DNA of 64,000 nucleotides from NCBI RefSeq assembly GCF_000722875.1, contig NZ_JFHR01000007.1, positions 80,070-144,069 on the forward strand, read 5' to 3'. Below, one piece after another: positions 44,755 to 52,725 of the stretch; within the stretch, counting starts at the first letter, position 1, and each line of letters opens with the position of its first letter. The translations under genes and the position numbers were made by a program. The notes below the pieces were generated by a model. The model was not told the origin of the DNA and did no database searches. It worked only from the letters and a program-made list of their open reading frames with translations. Origin of the DNA: Sphingobium chlorophenolicum (GTDB lineage: Bacteria > Pseudomonadota > Alphaproteobacteria > Sphingomonadales > Sphingomonadaceae).

Positions 44755-47058
44755 CTAGATCCCCATGTCCATGCCATCATGGTCGCGGCCGGCAGAGAAA
44801 TCCTGGCGCAACTCGACGATCGTCTGGTCCTCGACCCGGGATGCGTTGTGGTGGCTGCGACCGTCCTTCCGATCGTCGCGGTCGCGCGCCTGAACGGTCT
44901 CCTGCTCGGCGGCCGCCCGAGCGGCCTGTGCCGTGTCGGCGGCATGCTCGCGGGGGGACTGGCCGTCACGATCGGCATTGTTCTCGCGGACCGCCGTGCT
45001 GTTCGGATCCTTCTCCTCCTCGACCTCGGCCGAGAGAATCCGCGCGGCCATTTCCTTCGCCACGTTGACCGGTTCCACCGCCTCTTCGATCACCTGCCCG
45101 GCGCCGTCCCGCCCGCCAGCTTCACCACCCCCCTCGCCATCGAACACCTCATCTCCGCGCTTTGACCGCACAGGCTTCATGTCGGGGCGCGGCAGGAAGC
45201 CGCCGGCGACCTGGGGATAGTCTTTCCATTCGAGCTTGATGCGGGCGGCAGGGAAGCCGTCGGGGAACTTCACGAAACCGTGCATGGAGGGCAGATTCGT
45301 GATGTCATCGGCGATGACGAGAGGCTCGACCTGCTTGCGCGGGGTCAGCGTCGAAGCGTCACGCGTATTGTTGTAGCCGTAGCTGTAGGCCTCATCCATC
45401 TGGCGGACTTCGCGATTGCCGATGTAGCGCGCGCACTGCTCGGCGGTGTCGAGATCGGCAGTCGCAAGGATAAGCTTGGACCGGGCAAGCGAGGCAAGAT
45501 TGCGGGCGCCTTGTTCGCCGTAAACCTCCACCAGCTTCTCGAAGCTGTGGATGCCGAGGATCATCGCGCCGCCGAAGGCGCGGGCCGTCTGGAGACCGTT
45601 CTCGATCGCCGGCAGCCGGTGGAGCGCGCCGAGCTCGTCGAACATGAACCAGGTCCGCAGACTGCGGGTGCGCGGCATGGTCATCAGCCGGTTGATCGCG
45701 AGATCCATCCAGAGCGTCAGGAGCGCCCGGTTCATCGGCAGGTCGACGTAACTGGAGGTGATGAAGAGGATCGAGCCCGGCTTTTTCTCGCCGGTGATCC
45801 ACTCGCGGATCGAGAAGCGCGGACCCTCATCGGGCAGGAAGCGGAGAACCTGCGCGTTGGTGTTGAAGACGGCGCGGATCGACTCCGCCATGCGGGCGGC
45901 TTCGGGTGCGGTCAGCGGGTCGGCGATGGTGTTTTGAAGATAGCGATGGACCCGCTTGAGATCGGCGGTCATCAGATGTTCGGAGAGCGCCAGATTGGTG
46001 GTCTCACCACGCTCCTGCAGGCGGACGCACATCTCGATGAAGAGCGTGCGTGCGGCGAGCGCCCAGAACGGCTCGGACGAGCCGCCGTCGGACGGGATCA
46101 GCGCCGCGGCGGCGGCCGTGAATTCGCTGTGGGTGCAGCAGTCGGCGAAGATGGACCAGGCCGGGCAGCGACGATCCATCGGATTGAGGATCGTGTCCCG
46201 GTCGGGATCGTAGAACGCCTCGACATAAGCCCCGGTGAGATCGAAGATGACCGCGCTGTCGTGGCGCTCGCGCATCTGCTTCACGAGGCTGCGCAGCTCG
46301 GTGGTTTTGCCCGAGCCGGTGGTGCCGATCAGCATCGTGTGCGACTGCTCCATCCTGTGCGGAAACGGGATGCCGGCGAGCGTGTAGGGATGGTGGATTC
46401 CAGCCGCCTTCCGCGCCGCGAACGATAGTTGCAGCACCTGCCTCGGTGAGAGGTTCGGCAGGCATTCACGCGCTTCCTTTTCGAAGGCGGCGAAGTTGTG
46501 CTGAGAGACTTCGGCGAGGAGCAGATCGCGATCGACCAGCATGGCGCCTCGCTCGTGCCGTTCCTGCAGGATCGACCGGCCACGGCGCCGCGAAATGTCG
46601 ACGAACCAGATGGTCAGCGGGATGGTGAGAAAGATGGAGACGAGGATGGCGCCGAGCAGGCCGCGCACCGCCACGCTCCACGCCTTCTGGACCTCGGGCA
46701 TATACTGCACGACGGCCATGATCGTGCGGTGGATTTCGCCGTTCGGAAGGGTCACGTTGACGCGCTTGGCCGGGTCGAGGCCAACCCAGCCCCAGAGCAT
46801 GGCGTAGAGCTTCATGCAGACGAGCTGGAAGCCGTGCTCGTCGAGCTTCAGCGACATGATGGTGAACCAGGCCGCGAGGAAGGCAAAGAACCACAGGATG
46901 AAGGGAAGTCTCGCGCCCGAGAACCACATCAGCATTTCGTGCGTGAGAAGCTGACTTCCCCGCGTGAAATTGCCGGCGTTGCGGTGGACCTTGCCGCGTG
47001 CCGAGTGGTGGGTCAGCGGTATGGCGCGGCCATCGCTGCGGATGTCCTTACGCGCCAT
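44755..47058 (-). CDS. traD: TraD, type IV coupling protein
   Basis: A 767-residue protein. Two membrane helices (about residues 50-70 and 125-150) precede the cytoplasmic ATPase with Walker A GTTGSGKTT and Walker B-like RTWFMFDELGALHRLP. The C-terminal tail is acidic and Glu/Arg-rich, suitable for substrate contacts. It links the relaxosome to the channel. The start at 47058 (MARKDIRSDG) overlaps the ribbon-helix-helix gene by 11 bases; the open frame further upstream is not coding-like. Confidence 0.95.
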   Translation of the reverse strand: MARKDIRSDGRAIPLTHHSARGKVHRNAGNFTRGSQLLTHEMLMWFSGARLPFILWFFAFLAAWFTIMSLKLDEHGFQLVCMKLYAMLWGWVGLDPAKRVNVTLPNGEIHRTIMAVVQYMPEVQKAWSVAVRGLLGAILVSIFLTIPLTIWFVDISRRRGRSILQERHERGAMLVDRDLLLAEVSQHNFAAFEKEARECLPNLSPRQVLQLSFAARKAAGIHHPYTLAGIPFPHRMEQSHTMLIGTTGSGKTTELRSLVKQMRERHDSAVIFDLTGAYVEAFYDPDRDTILNPMDRRCPAWSIFADCCTHSEFTAAAAALIPSDGGSSEPFWALAARTLFIEMCVRLQERGETTNLALSEHLMTADLKRVHRYLQNTIADPLTAPEAARMAESIRAVFNTNAQVLRFLPDEGPRFSIREWITGEKKPGSILFITSSYVDLPMNRALLTLWMDLAINRLMTMPRTRSLRTWFMFDELGALHRLPAIENGLQTARAFGGAMILGIHSFEKLVEVYGEQGARNLASLARSKLILATADLDTAEQCARYIGNREVRQMDEAYSYGYNNTRDASTLTPRKQVEPLVIADDITNLPSMHGFVKFPDGFPAARIKLEWKDYPQVAGGFLPRPDMKPVRSKRGDEVFDGEGGGEAGGRDGAGQVIEEAVEPVNVAKEMAARILSAEVEEEKDPNSTAVRENNADRDGQSPREHAADTAQAARAAAEQETVQARDRDDRKDGRSHHNASRVEDQTIVELRQDFSAGRDHDGMDMGI

Positions 47059-47338
47059 GGTACTGCTCCAGGCGCTTGTCCGCATTGGCGATGATACGCT
47101 CGCGGAATTCGGGATATTGCTCGCTGATGATGACGTCGAGCGCGAGCTGCATGAACTCGCTGATCCGCGCCAATCGGCGGTGGCTGGACGTGATGACGCT
47201 CGCCGTGCCGAGATAGGCATCGACTGCCGCCCGGATGATCTCGGAGGGCTTGCATTCCTGGTCCGTCGCGAGGGCCAGAATGCGATCATACTGCTGGCGG
47301 TCGAGCCGGACCGTGCAGTGCCGTGTCGTCGAGGACAA
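47048..47338 (-). CDS. Ribbon-helix-helix protein, probable relaxosome accessory
   Basis: A 96-residue protein from TTG 47338, selected because AGGAGG lies five to six bases upstream. The N-terminus HCTVRLDRQQYDRILALATD, then KPSEIIRAAVDAYLG is a CopG/Arc-type ribbon-helix-helix. Being first in the traD-relaxase operon and next to the candidate nic site, it likely binds oriT as TraY does in F and may also autoregulate. GTGGCAC repeats just upstream are candidate sites. Confidence 0.82.
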   Translation of the reverse strand: MSSTTRHCTVRLDRQQYDRILALATDQECKPSEIIRAAVDAYLGTASVITSSHRRLARISEFMQLALDVIISEQYPEFRERIIANADKRLEQYHGA

Positions 47339-47440
47339 ACCAGCCTCCTAGCAGAGAGGCTGGTGGGGACCTGAGAAAGCGTGTGGAGATATAACCGATC
47401 GCGCGGTGGGCGGCAAAGAGAAATGGGGAACACAGAGCGC

Positions 47441-47519
47441 GTGGCACCACGTGGCACGGCTAAGTCACTGAAAGCTTGGGATAAACAGACTCCCTCGCGA
47501 ACGTCCCACGCCGTGGCAC
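47441..47519. repeat. GTGGCAC direct repeats near oriT
   Basis: GTGGCAC occurs at 47441-47447, 47451-47457 (10 bp apart, one helical turn) and 47513-47519. They lie between the ribbon-helix-helix gene and the candidate nic site, the usual place for accessory-protein sites. The same heptamer starts the iteron-like repeats at 25.3-25.7 kb. Confidence 0.55.
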
Positions 47520-47562
47520 GCTCTCCGGTCGCCCTAAGCTATTGAGGGAACACGGGAATCCT

Positions 47563-47590
47563 GCACCTTCAGGTGCGTAGGGTGTGCGCA
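47563..47590 (+). other. Candidate oriT nic region, F-like
   Basis: A perfect hairpin GCACCT-TC-AGGTGC (47563-47576) runs directly into GTAGGGTGTG, giving GCGTAGGGTGTG at 47575-47586. The F-plasmid nic region has the same plan: a hairpin ending in GC followed by GCGTGGGGTGT^GG, differing at one of twelve bases up to the cut. By analogy the cut is between 47585 and 47586 on the + strand. The MobF relaxase operon starts 225 bases away. In this 625-bp intergenic stretch (47339-47964) no protein gene is supported. Confidence 0.78.
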
Positions 47591-47747
47591 TATCCCAAGA
47601 GACCGCTATATGGTCCCGGACCTGTCCGGAGGTCGTTGGAAATGGCCCGTAGCCGGGTCCGGTTGGGCAGAGGTCCGCCGGCAGGCGGAACGGCGAGAAT
47701 CGACCCGCGCGAAGTCAGGGGCCACCAGCGGGCGCCTTGGTCAGGCG

Positions 47748-47886
47748 AGGATCGTCACCCGAATGGGCGGAGACAAGGCGCTTGCCTTGGCTCCGTGAGG
47801 TTGGGTTGCCGGGCCCCAACGGGGTGCGGCAGCCCTAGCGAATAGAGCCGTCATCGGGCGTGAAGCCCGATGCGCCCCCGCACCAT
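47748..47886 (+). ncRNA. Structured element, copy A (candidate RNA or ssDNA fold)
   Basis: Shares ordered blocks with copy B at 51797-51902: ATCGTCACCCG, GGGCGGAGAC, GGCTCCG, GCGA(A/G)TAGAGC, GATGCG and ACCATT. In copy A, GGAG/CTCC encloses CAAGGC-GCTT-GCCTTG (47774-47789), and CATCGGGC-GTGAA-GCCCGATG forms the 3' hairpin (47852-47872). The corresponding stems in B use different bases but still pair. It ends 78 bases before a + strand gene. Transcription direction is unproven. Confidence 0.55.
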
Positions 47887-47964
47887 TCTTCTCCTTCCGG
47901 GGCGGAGGCTCTCCCGCTATGGTCGGACTGTTCATAGCCCGATCAGCCTTGAACAGAGGCACCT

Positions 47965-48183
47965 ATGGCAAAGACACTGGAACAGGAGCGCGCAGCGTTC
48001 GAAGCGGATGCACAGCGATTGGAGGAACGGCGCCGAAAGCTCGAAGAGCGAGAGCGCGAGCAGGCCATAACGGCGGTGGAAAAAGCGGGCCTGCTGAAGC
48101 TTGAAATCAGGCGGCTGACCGCGATCGTCGAGCGGGTAAAATCGCTCGGAATCGACGAGGTTGAAAAGCGGCTGAGGGCCTGA
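47965..48183 (+). CDS. Small coiled-coil protein, first gene of the leading region
   Basis: A 72-residue, highly charged, all-helical protein (EERRRKLEEREREQ then KAGLLKLEIRRLTAIVERV) with a clear coiled-coil. AGAGG precedes the ATG. It resembles small conjugation-associated proteins of the TraC/TraD-small or DUF6437 kind, but I cannot fix the family. It is among the few + strand genes right of the nic site. A perfect 14-bp hairpin follows. Confidence 0.7.
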   Translation: MAKTLEQERAAFEADAQRLEERRRKLEEREREQAITAVEKAGLLKLEIRRLTAIVERVKSLGIDEVEKRLRA

Positions 48184-48211
48184 ACCCAGCCTGCCGCGGC
48201 AGCGCCGCGGC

Positions 48212-48246
48212 ACGGGCATAGGGGGTTCGATGCCCCCTATGCCCGT
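48212..48246 (+). terminator. Terminator-like hairpin after the coiled-coil gene
   Basis: ACGGGCATAGGGGG, seven bases, then its perfect complement. The stem is 14 bp and very stable, 29 bases after the stop. No long U tract follows. Confidence 0.7.
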
Positions 48247-48258
48247 ATTCCTTCCAGC

Positions 48259-48297
48259 AAAAAAAGGGGAGAGGCGACGCGCGCGCCTCCCCTTTTT
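48259..48297. terminator. Bidirectional terminator
   Basis: AAAAAGGGGAG with AG bulge and GCG pairs to CGCCTCCCCTTTTT, leaving T runs on both strands. It separates the + strand coiled-coil gene from the - strand gene at 48305-48529 and serves both. Confidence 0.85.
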
Positions 48298-48304
48298 GTC
48301 GGTC

Positions 48305-48529
48305 TCAGAATTCGTCGAGGACCCCGCCCGGCGCGGTGTAGACGATCCGGTCGATCATCGCCGGCGTCAGGTTCCCGTAATCGCCCTCGTCGATGGCGAG
48401 ATACCCCTGCTCTTCGTCCTCGATGACATGTTGATCGAAGAAGCTGTGAAGCGCCCGGCGTTCCGCGTTGGCGACCGCTGCGAAGTAGGCGTTGTTGTGG
48501 GCGGCGGCGGTGTTGGTGATCGTCTGCAT
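48305..48529 (-). CDS. Small hypothetical leading-region protein
   Basis: A 74-residue protein (MQTITNTAAAHNNAYFAAVA) with an acidic C-terminal half. AGGAG precedes the ATG by seven bases, and a terminator follows the stop. No family recognised. Upstream (48640-48701) is a long stem-loop. Confidence 0.65.
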   Translation of the reverse strand: MQTITNTAAAHNNAYFAAVANAERRALHSFFDQHVIEDEEQGYLAIDEGDYGNLTPAMIDRIVYTAPGGVLDEF

Positions 48530-48862
48530 GGCTATGCTCCTGTCTGTCTTGAATGACAGGGGAAGGCGCGTCGGGCGGGTGAGGTCGGGTCAAGGATCGC
48601 CGGCTTGCCGGCGACCGCGCAGCGGCGGTGGGGGTCACGATTTTCTTCGGCGGCCACCGGTGTCGAGGGGGGAGCGCTGCGCTCGATCCGCCGGAGAAAA
48701 TGGTGGGGCCCCGCCGTCCTTGAGGCGGCCTCGCCCGGCCGACAGAATGGGAAGACTGTGAGAGATGTTTCCTCTCGGTCGGAGGACCAGGCCGAGGCGT
48801 AGCGGCGTGCGGACCGGCGGGTCCGCGCGTCACGCGAGCGAGCCTGCGTCTGGCAGCCTTCG
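48530..48862. promoter_or_regulatory. 333-bp intergenic space with a long stem-loop (48640-48701)
   Basis: ATTTTCT-T-CGGCGG (48640-48653) pairs with CCGCCG-G-AGAAAAT (48688-48701), with an inner TCGAG/CTCGA stem. It lies about 110 bases upstream of the - strand gene at 48529. A shorter relative (ATTTTC...GAAAAT with CCC/GGG) sits at 51652-51692, upstream of another - strand gene. Such folds in a leading region could serve as single-stranded-DNA promoters like Frpo of F. No gene is supported here. Confidence 0.5.
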
Positions 48863-49108
48863 CTATTCCATGCCGTCATGGAACAGCCTCCAGAGGAGCG
48901 CGTCCCCTTCAATCTCGCGGAGCCGAAGCTCCAGCGACAGGGCCGCTTCCCGCTCCGCGATCCGGGCGTTTTCGGCGGTCGTGAGGGCGGCGCGATCGAT
49001 TCCGGAGAGAAAGGTTTCTCGGTGGTTGAGGAGGCGCCGCAGCCGTGCCGTTTCGCGGTCGATCGATGCGATGGCGGCGACGGCAGCGTGGGTTGCGGAT
49101 ACGGTCAT
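48863..49108 (-). CDS. Small helical hypothetical protein
   Basis: An 81-residue protein, almost all helical (ASIDRETARLRRLLNHRETF, then ERKEAALS-like charged helix to LLWRLFHDGME). TGGAG precedes the ATG. Family unknown; leading-region gene in the dominant - orientation. Confidence 0.65.
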   Translation of the reverse strand: MTVSATHAAVAAIASIDRETARLRRLLNHRETFLSGIDRAALTTAENARIAEREAALSLELRLREIEGDALLWRLFHDGME

Positions 49109-49324
49109 GGTTGCGCTCCAGGTGCGAGGGGATTGAGCGCTCGAGCGCCCTTTCGTTCGAGACGCCGCCGTTTTGGCGGAGGGAGAGAAGAGGAGCCGGG
49201 CGCGCGACCCCGCCCAAGGGCTGATCAGGGGTGCCCGTCGCAGTGGCAGTAGGGCATGGCCGCTGTGCCTTGGTGTCGCGGATGGTCTGTGTTAGTTCCC
49301 GCGCTGCGCTGCGAAGGCCGTGGC

Positions 49325-49452
49325 GCCGGGACTGGTAATCCCGTCGAGAAAGGCAACTCGGTGTGGTTTCACGCCGGGGTGCCTGCGCATATGTCCAGGT
49401 GCCTCGGCACTAAAAGCGTAGGCGCATGTCTCGACGTGTTACCAGCCCCGGC
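49325..49452. ncRNA. Multibranched 128-nt structured element
   Basis: Nested pairings: outer stem GCCGGGACTGGTAA (49325-49338) with TTACCAGCCCCGGC (49439-49452), one mismatch; second stem CGTCGAGA (49342-49349) with TCTCGACG (49429-49436), perfect. Inside are two arms: GGCA/TGCC enclosing CGGTGTG-GTTT-CACGCCG, and TGCGC/GCGCA enclosing GTGC-CTCG-GCAC. Further hairpins follow (CTCCCGCGC...GCGCGGGAG). It fills a 421-bp space (49109-49529) with no supported gene. It could be an RNA of either strand or a folded single-stranded DNA signal. Confidence 0.5.
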
Positions 49453-49529
49453 TCCCGCGCCCCAGCGCGGGAGTTGCTTGGCGAGAGCGCCCAAGTTGCT
49501 CCGATGATGGTCGCGCTCCGGAATGCGAT

Positions 49530-49700
49530 ATGGACCTCAACGAGAAGGATCCGGGCGTGACACGGGCGCTCGCCTTGGCGCTGATGCGTCAGGCGCGCGA
49601 GTATCTCGGCGCGATCGGCGAGGACGAGGCGTCGCTTCATCTGCAACGCGCGATCGATGCCCTCCTGAAGCCCGCGCCCGGCAATTCGGCGCAAGCCTGA
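49530..49700 (+). CDS. Small protein of 56 residues
   Basis: ATG 49530 to TGA 49700 encodes MDLNEKDPGVTRALALALMR, then QAREYLGAIGEDEASLHLQR and AIDALLKPAP. The helix-rich, amphipathic sequence with GEDEASLHLQRAIDAL looks like a real small protein and its codon use matches neighbours. No clear ribosome site. + strand, unlike most genes here. Confidence 0.6.
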   Translation: MDLNEKDPGVTRALALALMRQAREYLGAIGEDEASLHLQRAIDALLKPAPGNSAQA

Positions 49701-49705
49701 GCGGC

Positions 49706-49739
49706 AAAAAAGGGCGCGCCATGCGAGGTGACGCGCCCT
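49706..49739 (-). terminator. Rho-independent terminator
   Basis: AGGGCGCG (49711-49718) pairs with CGCGCCCT (49732-49739), and on the - strand the stem is followed by TTTTTT. It ends the message of the gene at 49766-50344. Confidence 0.82.
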
Positions 49740-49765
49740 CCTTCGGCGGCGGGAACGGGCGGAGG

Positions 49766-50344
49766 CTATGCCCATTCCAGCCGCGAAGTGTCGTCGGCGT
49801 CGGCCAGGCCGATGAGCTGGTCGAGCCGATCAAGATACGGGGTGATCCCCTCCTCCTCCGCACGGCGCCGGACGGCCGGGTTGGCAAGCCGCACGCGGAC
49901 GGCATCTATGGGTATTTCGCCGATGCTGTCCGGCGCCAGTCCGAGGCTCTCAAGCAGGACAGCGGCGTTGCCCGAGGCGAGATCGAGTTCGAGGCCCCGA
50001 TCGGAGGTGAGAGCGACCCGCATGGCGATCGTTGCTGCCCCCTCGTCCCGCCATACGCTGACCCGGCGGCATCGGAACTGGGCCTCTTCGACGACGCTGA
50101 TGACGTTCGCGTCGAAGTCGAAAATCCTCGCGATCGCGGCCAGCGCGAGTGGGCAGACGCGTGCTTCGAAGTGATAGGAAAGATACTCGTCCTCGGGCGC
50201 GTCGGGGTCGAGCAGAACGGCTCTGCAGCGGGCGCTTTCCTCGCGAAGGAAAGTCCGGAAGGCGGCGAGTTGCCGGGCGTTGATGGTGGCTCGCGGACCC
50301 GGCTGGTCATCGGCCGCCGTCGCGATACGGAACGTGATGGACAT
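49766..50344 (-). CDS. Hypothetical leading-region protein
   Basis: A 192-residue acidic soluble protein (MSITFRIATAADDQPGPRAT). GGGAGG precedes the ATG and a U-tract terminator follows. No motif that I recognise, although the length and composition resemble other single-copy proteins of plasmid leading regions. Confidence 0.75.
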   Translation of the reverse strand: MSITFRIATAADDQPGPRATINARQLAAFRTFLREESARCRAVLLDPDAPEDEYLSYHFEARVCPLALAAIARIFDFDANVISVVEEAQFRCRRVSVWRDEGAATIAMRVALTSDRGLELDLASGNAAVLLESLGLAPDSIGEIPIDAVRVRLANPAVRRRAEEEGITPYLDRLDQLIGLADADDTSRLEWA

Positions 50345-50492
50345 CTCGTCCTCCCTTGTTGAACCGCAGCCGATCCTCCCCCTCTCCTTTTCCGCCAGCG
50401 GCGGGATGCCGGAGCGAGCGCGCAGGCGCTCAGTCTCGCGGCGCGAAGGGGCTCGATGCCCCTGAGCGCCGCTTGTCGACGCAAGAAAGGAA

Positions 50493-50522
50493 GAGAGGCC
50501 CCGGCTTACGCCGGAGCCTCTC
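50493..50522. terminator. Terminator-like hairpin after the DUF2493 gene
   Basis: GAGAGGC-C-CCGGC, loop TTAC, GCCGG-A-GCCTCTC: a 12-bp stem with one internal mismatch, 12 bases past the end of the - strand DUF2493 gene. Confidence 0.7.
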
Positions 50523-50533
50523 GGACAAGCGCC

Positions 50534-51511
50534 TCAGGCGGCGCGTTGGCCCCGCTGCTGGGTGAGGCGGACGATGTGCAGCGGAACACCCGCCTGCCGC
50601 AGCTTCTGGGCGAGATTCTGCTGGATGCCCGAGCCTTCGCAGATGACCGCTTCGACCGGCTTGAGGTTGAGGATGCGGTCGTTGCGGACGAAGGCGGCGC
50701 GGTTGCCCTGGCTGCGATCGAGGCGGAACTGGATTACCTTTACGCCGCGCGAGGCGGCCCATGCGTGCGCCACGGCATCGCACCCCTTGGCCTGCGCGGT
50801 CGTCGCGAGGATCATCTCCGGGATGCGCGCCTTGATGCTGTCGAGACCCTTCCAGAGCAGGTCGCCGTCTTCCCAGACCTGACCGCCCGAGAAGGCCACC
50901 ACAGGTCCTTCGGGCGCGAACTGTTCGCGGCGCTCGCGGGCGCGTGAGGCGAGATAGTCGCGGGCGTCGATCATCGATGCGTTGAGCGCGCTCGACACCC
51001 TGCTTCCCCGGACCGGCGAGAAGGGCTTGCCGGTTTCGACGCGATATACTTCGGCGGCGTGGTCGCGCATGCATTCCATCGCTTCCCGGCAACCTTGCAG
51101 CGTCTGACACAGGAGCTGCGTGTCCTCCAGTTCGGTCGCGTAGATCTCGGAGGGGTCGTAGGCGCGGGCGAGGTCGCCGAGCTTCTTGGCCGCGTCGTCC
51201 TCCCGGCCCTCGATCCGCTTCGCCACGACGTGGAAGCTGTTCGCGAAACCCCAGGCGAGATCGGTCGCGAAGGCCTCCATGCGCGTGTCGCGCAGCACAT
51301 CGAACATCGTCTGCATCATCATCTCGACGGCGGCCCGGACTTGCTCGGGGTCGGGCATGTCCAGCGCTTCCGGCGCCTCGACGATGCTGAGCTTGGCCAT
51401 CTCGCTATGCTCGATGAAAGCGCCTTCGTAGGTCTGGGTCAGGTCCTCGTTTTCGCGCGCGGCGGCAATGTGGCTGGCGAGGTCGGCGAAGTTGGTGAAA
51501 CTGGTCTGCAT
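50534..51511 (-). CDS. DUF2493 / SLOG-family protein
   Basis: A 325-residue protein. The C-terminal 125 residues (VVAFSGGQVWEDGDLLWKGL, then ATTAQAKGCDAVAHAWAASR and FVRNDRILNLKPVEAV) match DUF2493, a Rossmann-like SLOG domain thought to bind nucleotides or derivatives. The N-terminal 190 residues are helical. Such proteins are common on alphaproteobacterial plasmids; function unknown. Confidence 0.85.
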   Translation of the reverse strand: MQTSFTNFADLASHIAAARENEDLTQTYEGAFIEHSEMAKLSIVEAPEALDMPDPEQVRAAVEMMMQTMFDVLRDTRMEAFATDLAWGFANSFHVVAKRIEGREDDAAKKLGDLARAYDPSEIYATELEDTQLLCQTLQGCREAMECMRDHAAEVYRVETGKPFSPVRGSRVSSALNASMIDARDYLASRARERREQFAPEGPVVAFSGGQVWEDGDLLWKGLDSIKARIPEMILATTAQAKGCDAVAHAWAASRGVKVIQFRLDRSQGNRAAFVRNDRILNLKPVEAVICEGSGIQQNLAQKLRQAGVPLHIVRLTQQRGQRAA

Positions 51512-51796
51512 GATAGCCTCCTTGGAATCTCATCCATTCGATGAGGCTTCTCATTCGACGTGCGGCGGTCGTGCCGGTCAGGGACGTTAACCGGGAAGCC
51601 GGCGCCAGTCGGATCCCGGTTAACGCCGCGAAGCGGGGAGCGGGGGAGCCGATTTTCTCGGGCCCGGAGCGCAGCGCAGGGTGCGTGAAAATTGGGGGAA
51701 CCGCTCATCCTTGACGGGCTCGGATCCCCGCACGTCACAACTAGGAATTCAGAGAGAGAGATTTTTTGGTCACCACCTCTCCTCACGCTCCCCGCA
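51512..51796. promoter_or_regulatory. Upstream space of the DUF2493 gene with inverted repeats
   Basis: Contains TCGATGAG/CTCATTCGA around 51538-51558 near the start codon, a perfect 11-bp inverted repeat GTTAACCGGGA (51586-51596) with TCCCGGTTAAC (51614-51624), and the ATTTTC...GAAAAT stem-loop at 51652-51692. The first two may be operators. Together with copy B of the structured element, the 479-bp gap up to 51990 holds no protein gene. Confidence 0.5.
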
Positions 51797-51902
51797 GGGT
51801 GATCGTCACCCGTAAGGGCGGAGACCCGGCGGAGACGGGGCTCCGGGAGCGACAGCGAGTAGAGCGCCGGTCCCGCCCGCAGGGTGGGATGCGTCGAACC
51901 AT
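51797..51902 (+). ncRNA. Structured element, copy B (candidate RNA or ssDNA fold)
   Basis: The same ordered blocks as copy A at 47748-47886. Here GGAG/CTCC (51820-51823, 51841-51844) encloses an ACCCG...CGGGG stem, and the 3' hairpin is TCCCGCCC-GCA-GGGTGGGA (51871-51889). Loops and stem bases differ from A while pairing is kept. Its end lies 88 bases before a + strand gene, close to the 78 bases in copy A. Confidence 0.55.
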
Positions 51903-51990
51903 TGGCGGTTGATGACAGCGCGACGACGGCAGGTCGCAGGCGGCGGGCAAATCTGGCAAGCAGCGTCTTTGACGAACCTGCGGAGTGCGC

Positions 51991-52638
51991 GTGAAGGCCC
52001 TGATCCAGGCGAACTATGAGGAGCGATTGTCGCGCTATGCGACGCTGCTGCACGGGACCGAGCCACCCGGCCTGGCCGCCAAGCTCGGCGTCTATGCGCA
52101 GCTGCTCCGGCAGCATGAAATCCATGGCGATCGCCTCTGGACGATCGAGCCGATCCTCTATCCATTGATGCTGTCGGCCGAGACCGACCTCCACCTGGCC
52201 GTCGCGCGGCTGCTCGAGGATCCCCGCCGGGCGGAGGGCAGCGTGTTTGCGTTTCTGGAGTTCTGTCGGAAGAACCGGGAAAACATCGCCTGGAAGGCGG
52301 GCACACCACCCGCCGATGTGCTCGACGCGCAGGTCGCGGCGCTCGAGAGTCATCGGCCGACGATCGCGGCGATCATGGGCCGCCGGGACCGGTTCTTCGC
52401 GCACCTGGACAAGAAGTATTTCCTCGATCCGGGGCGAATCTACGAGGATTATCCGCTTGAAGGGTCTGCGGTTATCGCGCTCGCCAATGCTGTGATCGCC
52501 GTGATCTCGGAGCACCAGTGGAAGCTCAGGGAGCACGCCAATTTCCATTTCGCCGAGTTCTTCGAGATCGGTGTCGACAACATGGTGCGCAATCTCGAGG
52601 CGGGCCGCCGCCAGAACTACCCGGGCCAGCTCGACTGA
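51991..52638 (+). CDS. AbiU2-like HEPN-domain protein
   Basis: About 215 residues from GTG 51991 (GGAG nearby; GTG 51985 is an alternative). All-helical, with R132 and H138 in RDRFFAH forming the R-x(4-6)-H ribonuclease motif of HEPN proteins. The remainder follows the AbiU2-type HEPN family as I recall it. Possible roles are RNA cleavage in abortive infection or replicon maintenance. + strand, preceded by structured element B. Confidence 0.72.
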   Translation: MKALIQANYEERLSRYATLLHGTEPPGLAAKLGVYAQLLRQHEIHGDRLWTIEPILYPLMLSAETDLHLAVARLLEDPRRAEGSVFAFLEFCRKNRENIAWKAGTPPADVLDAQVAALESHRPTIAAIMGRRDRFFAHLDKKYFLDPGRIYEDYPLEGSAVIALANAVIAVISEHQWKLREHANFHFAEFFEIGVDNMVRNLEAGRRQNYPGQLD

Positions 52639-52725
52639 CATCGATCGATCGATTGTCGGTCCGCCGGCGGCACGAAAAATGCTATACGGAGTCGGGGCGC
52701 AGGATCACGATGCATGGAGAGCGTC

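Noticed and set aside
49325..49452. tRNA or tmRNA explanation for the multibranched fold
   Set aside because: No T-arm GTTCRA consensus, no anticodon arm of standard length, no CCA-compatible acceptor.
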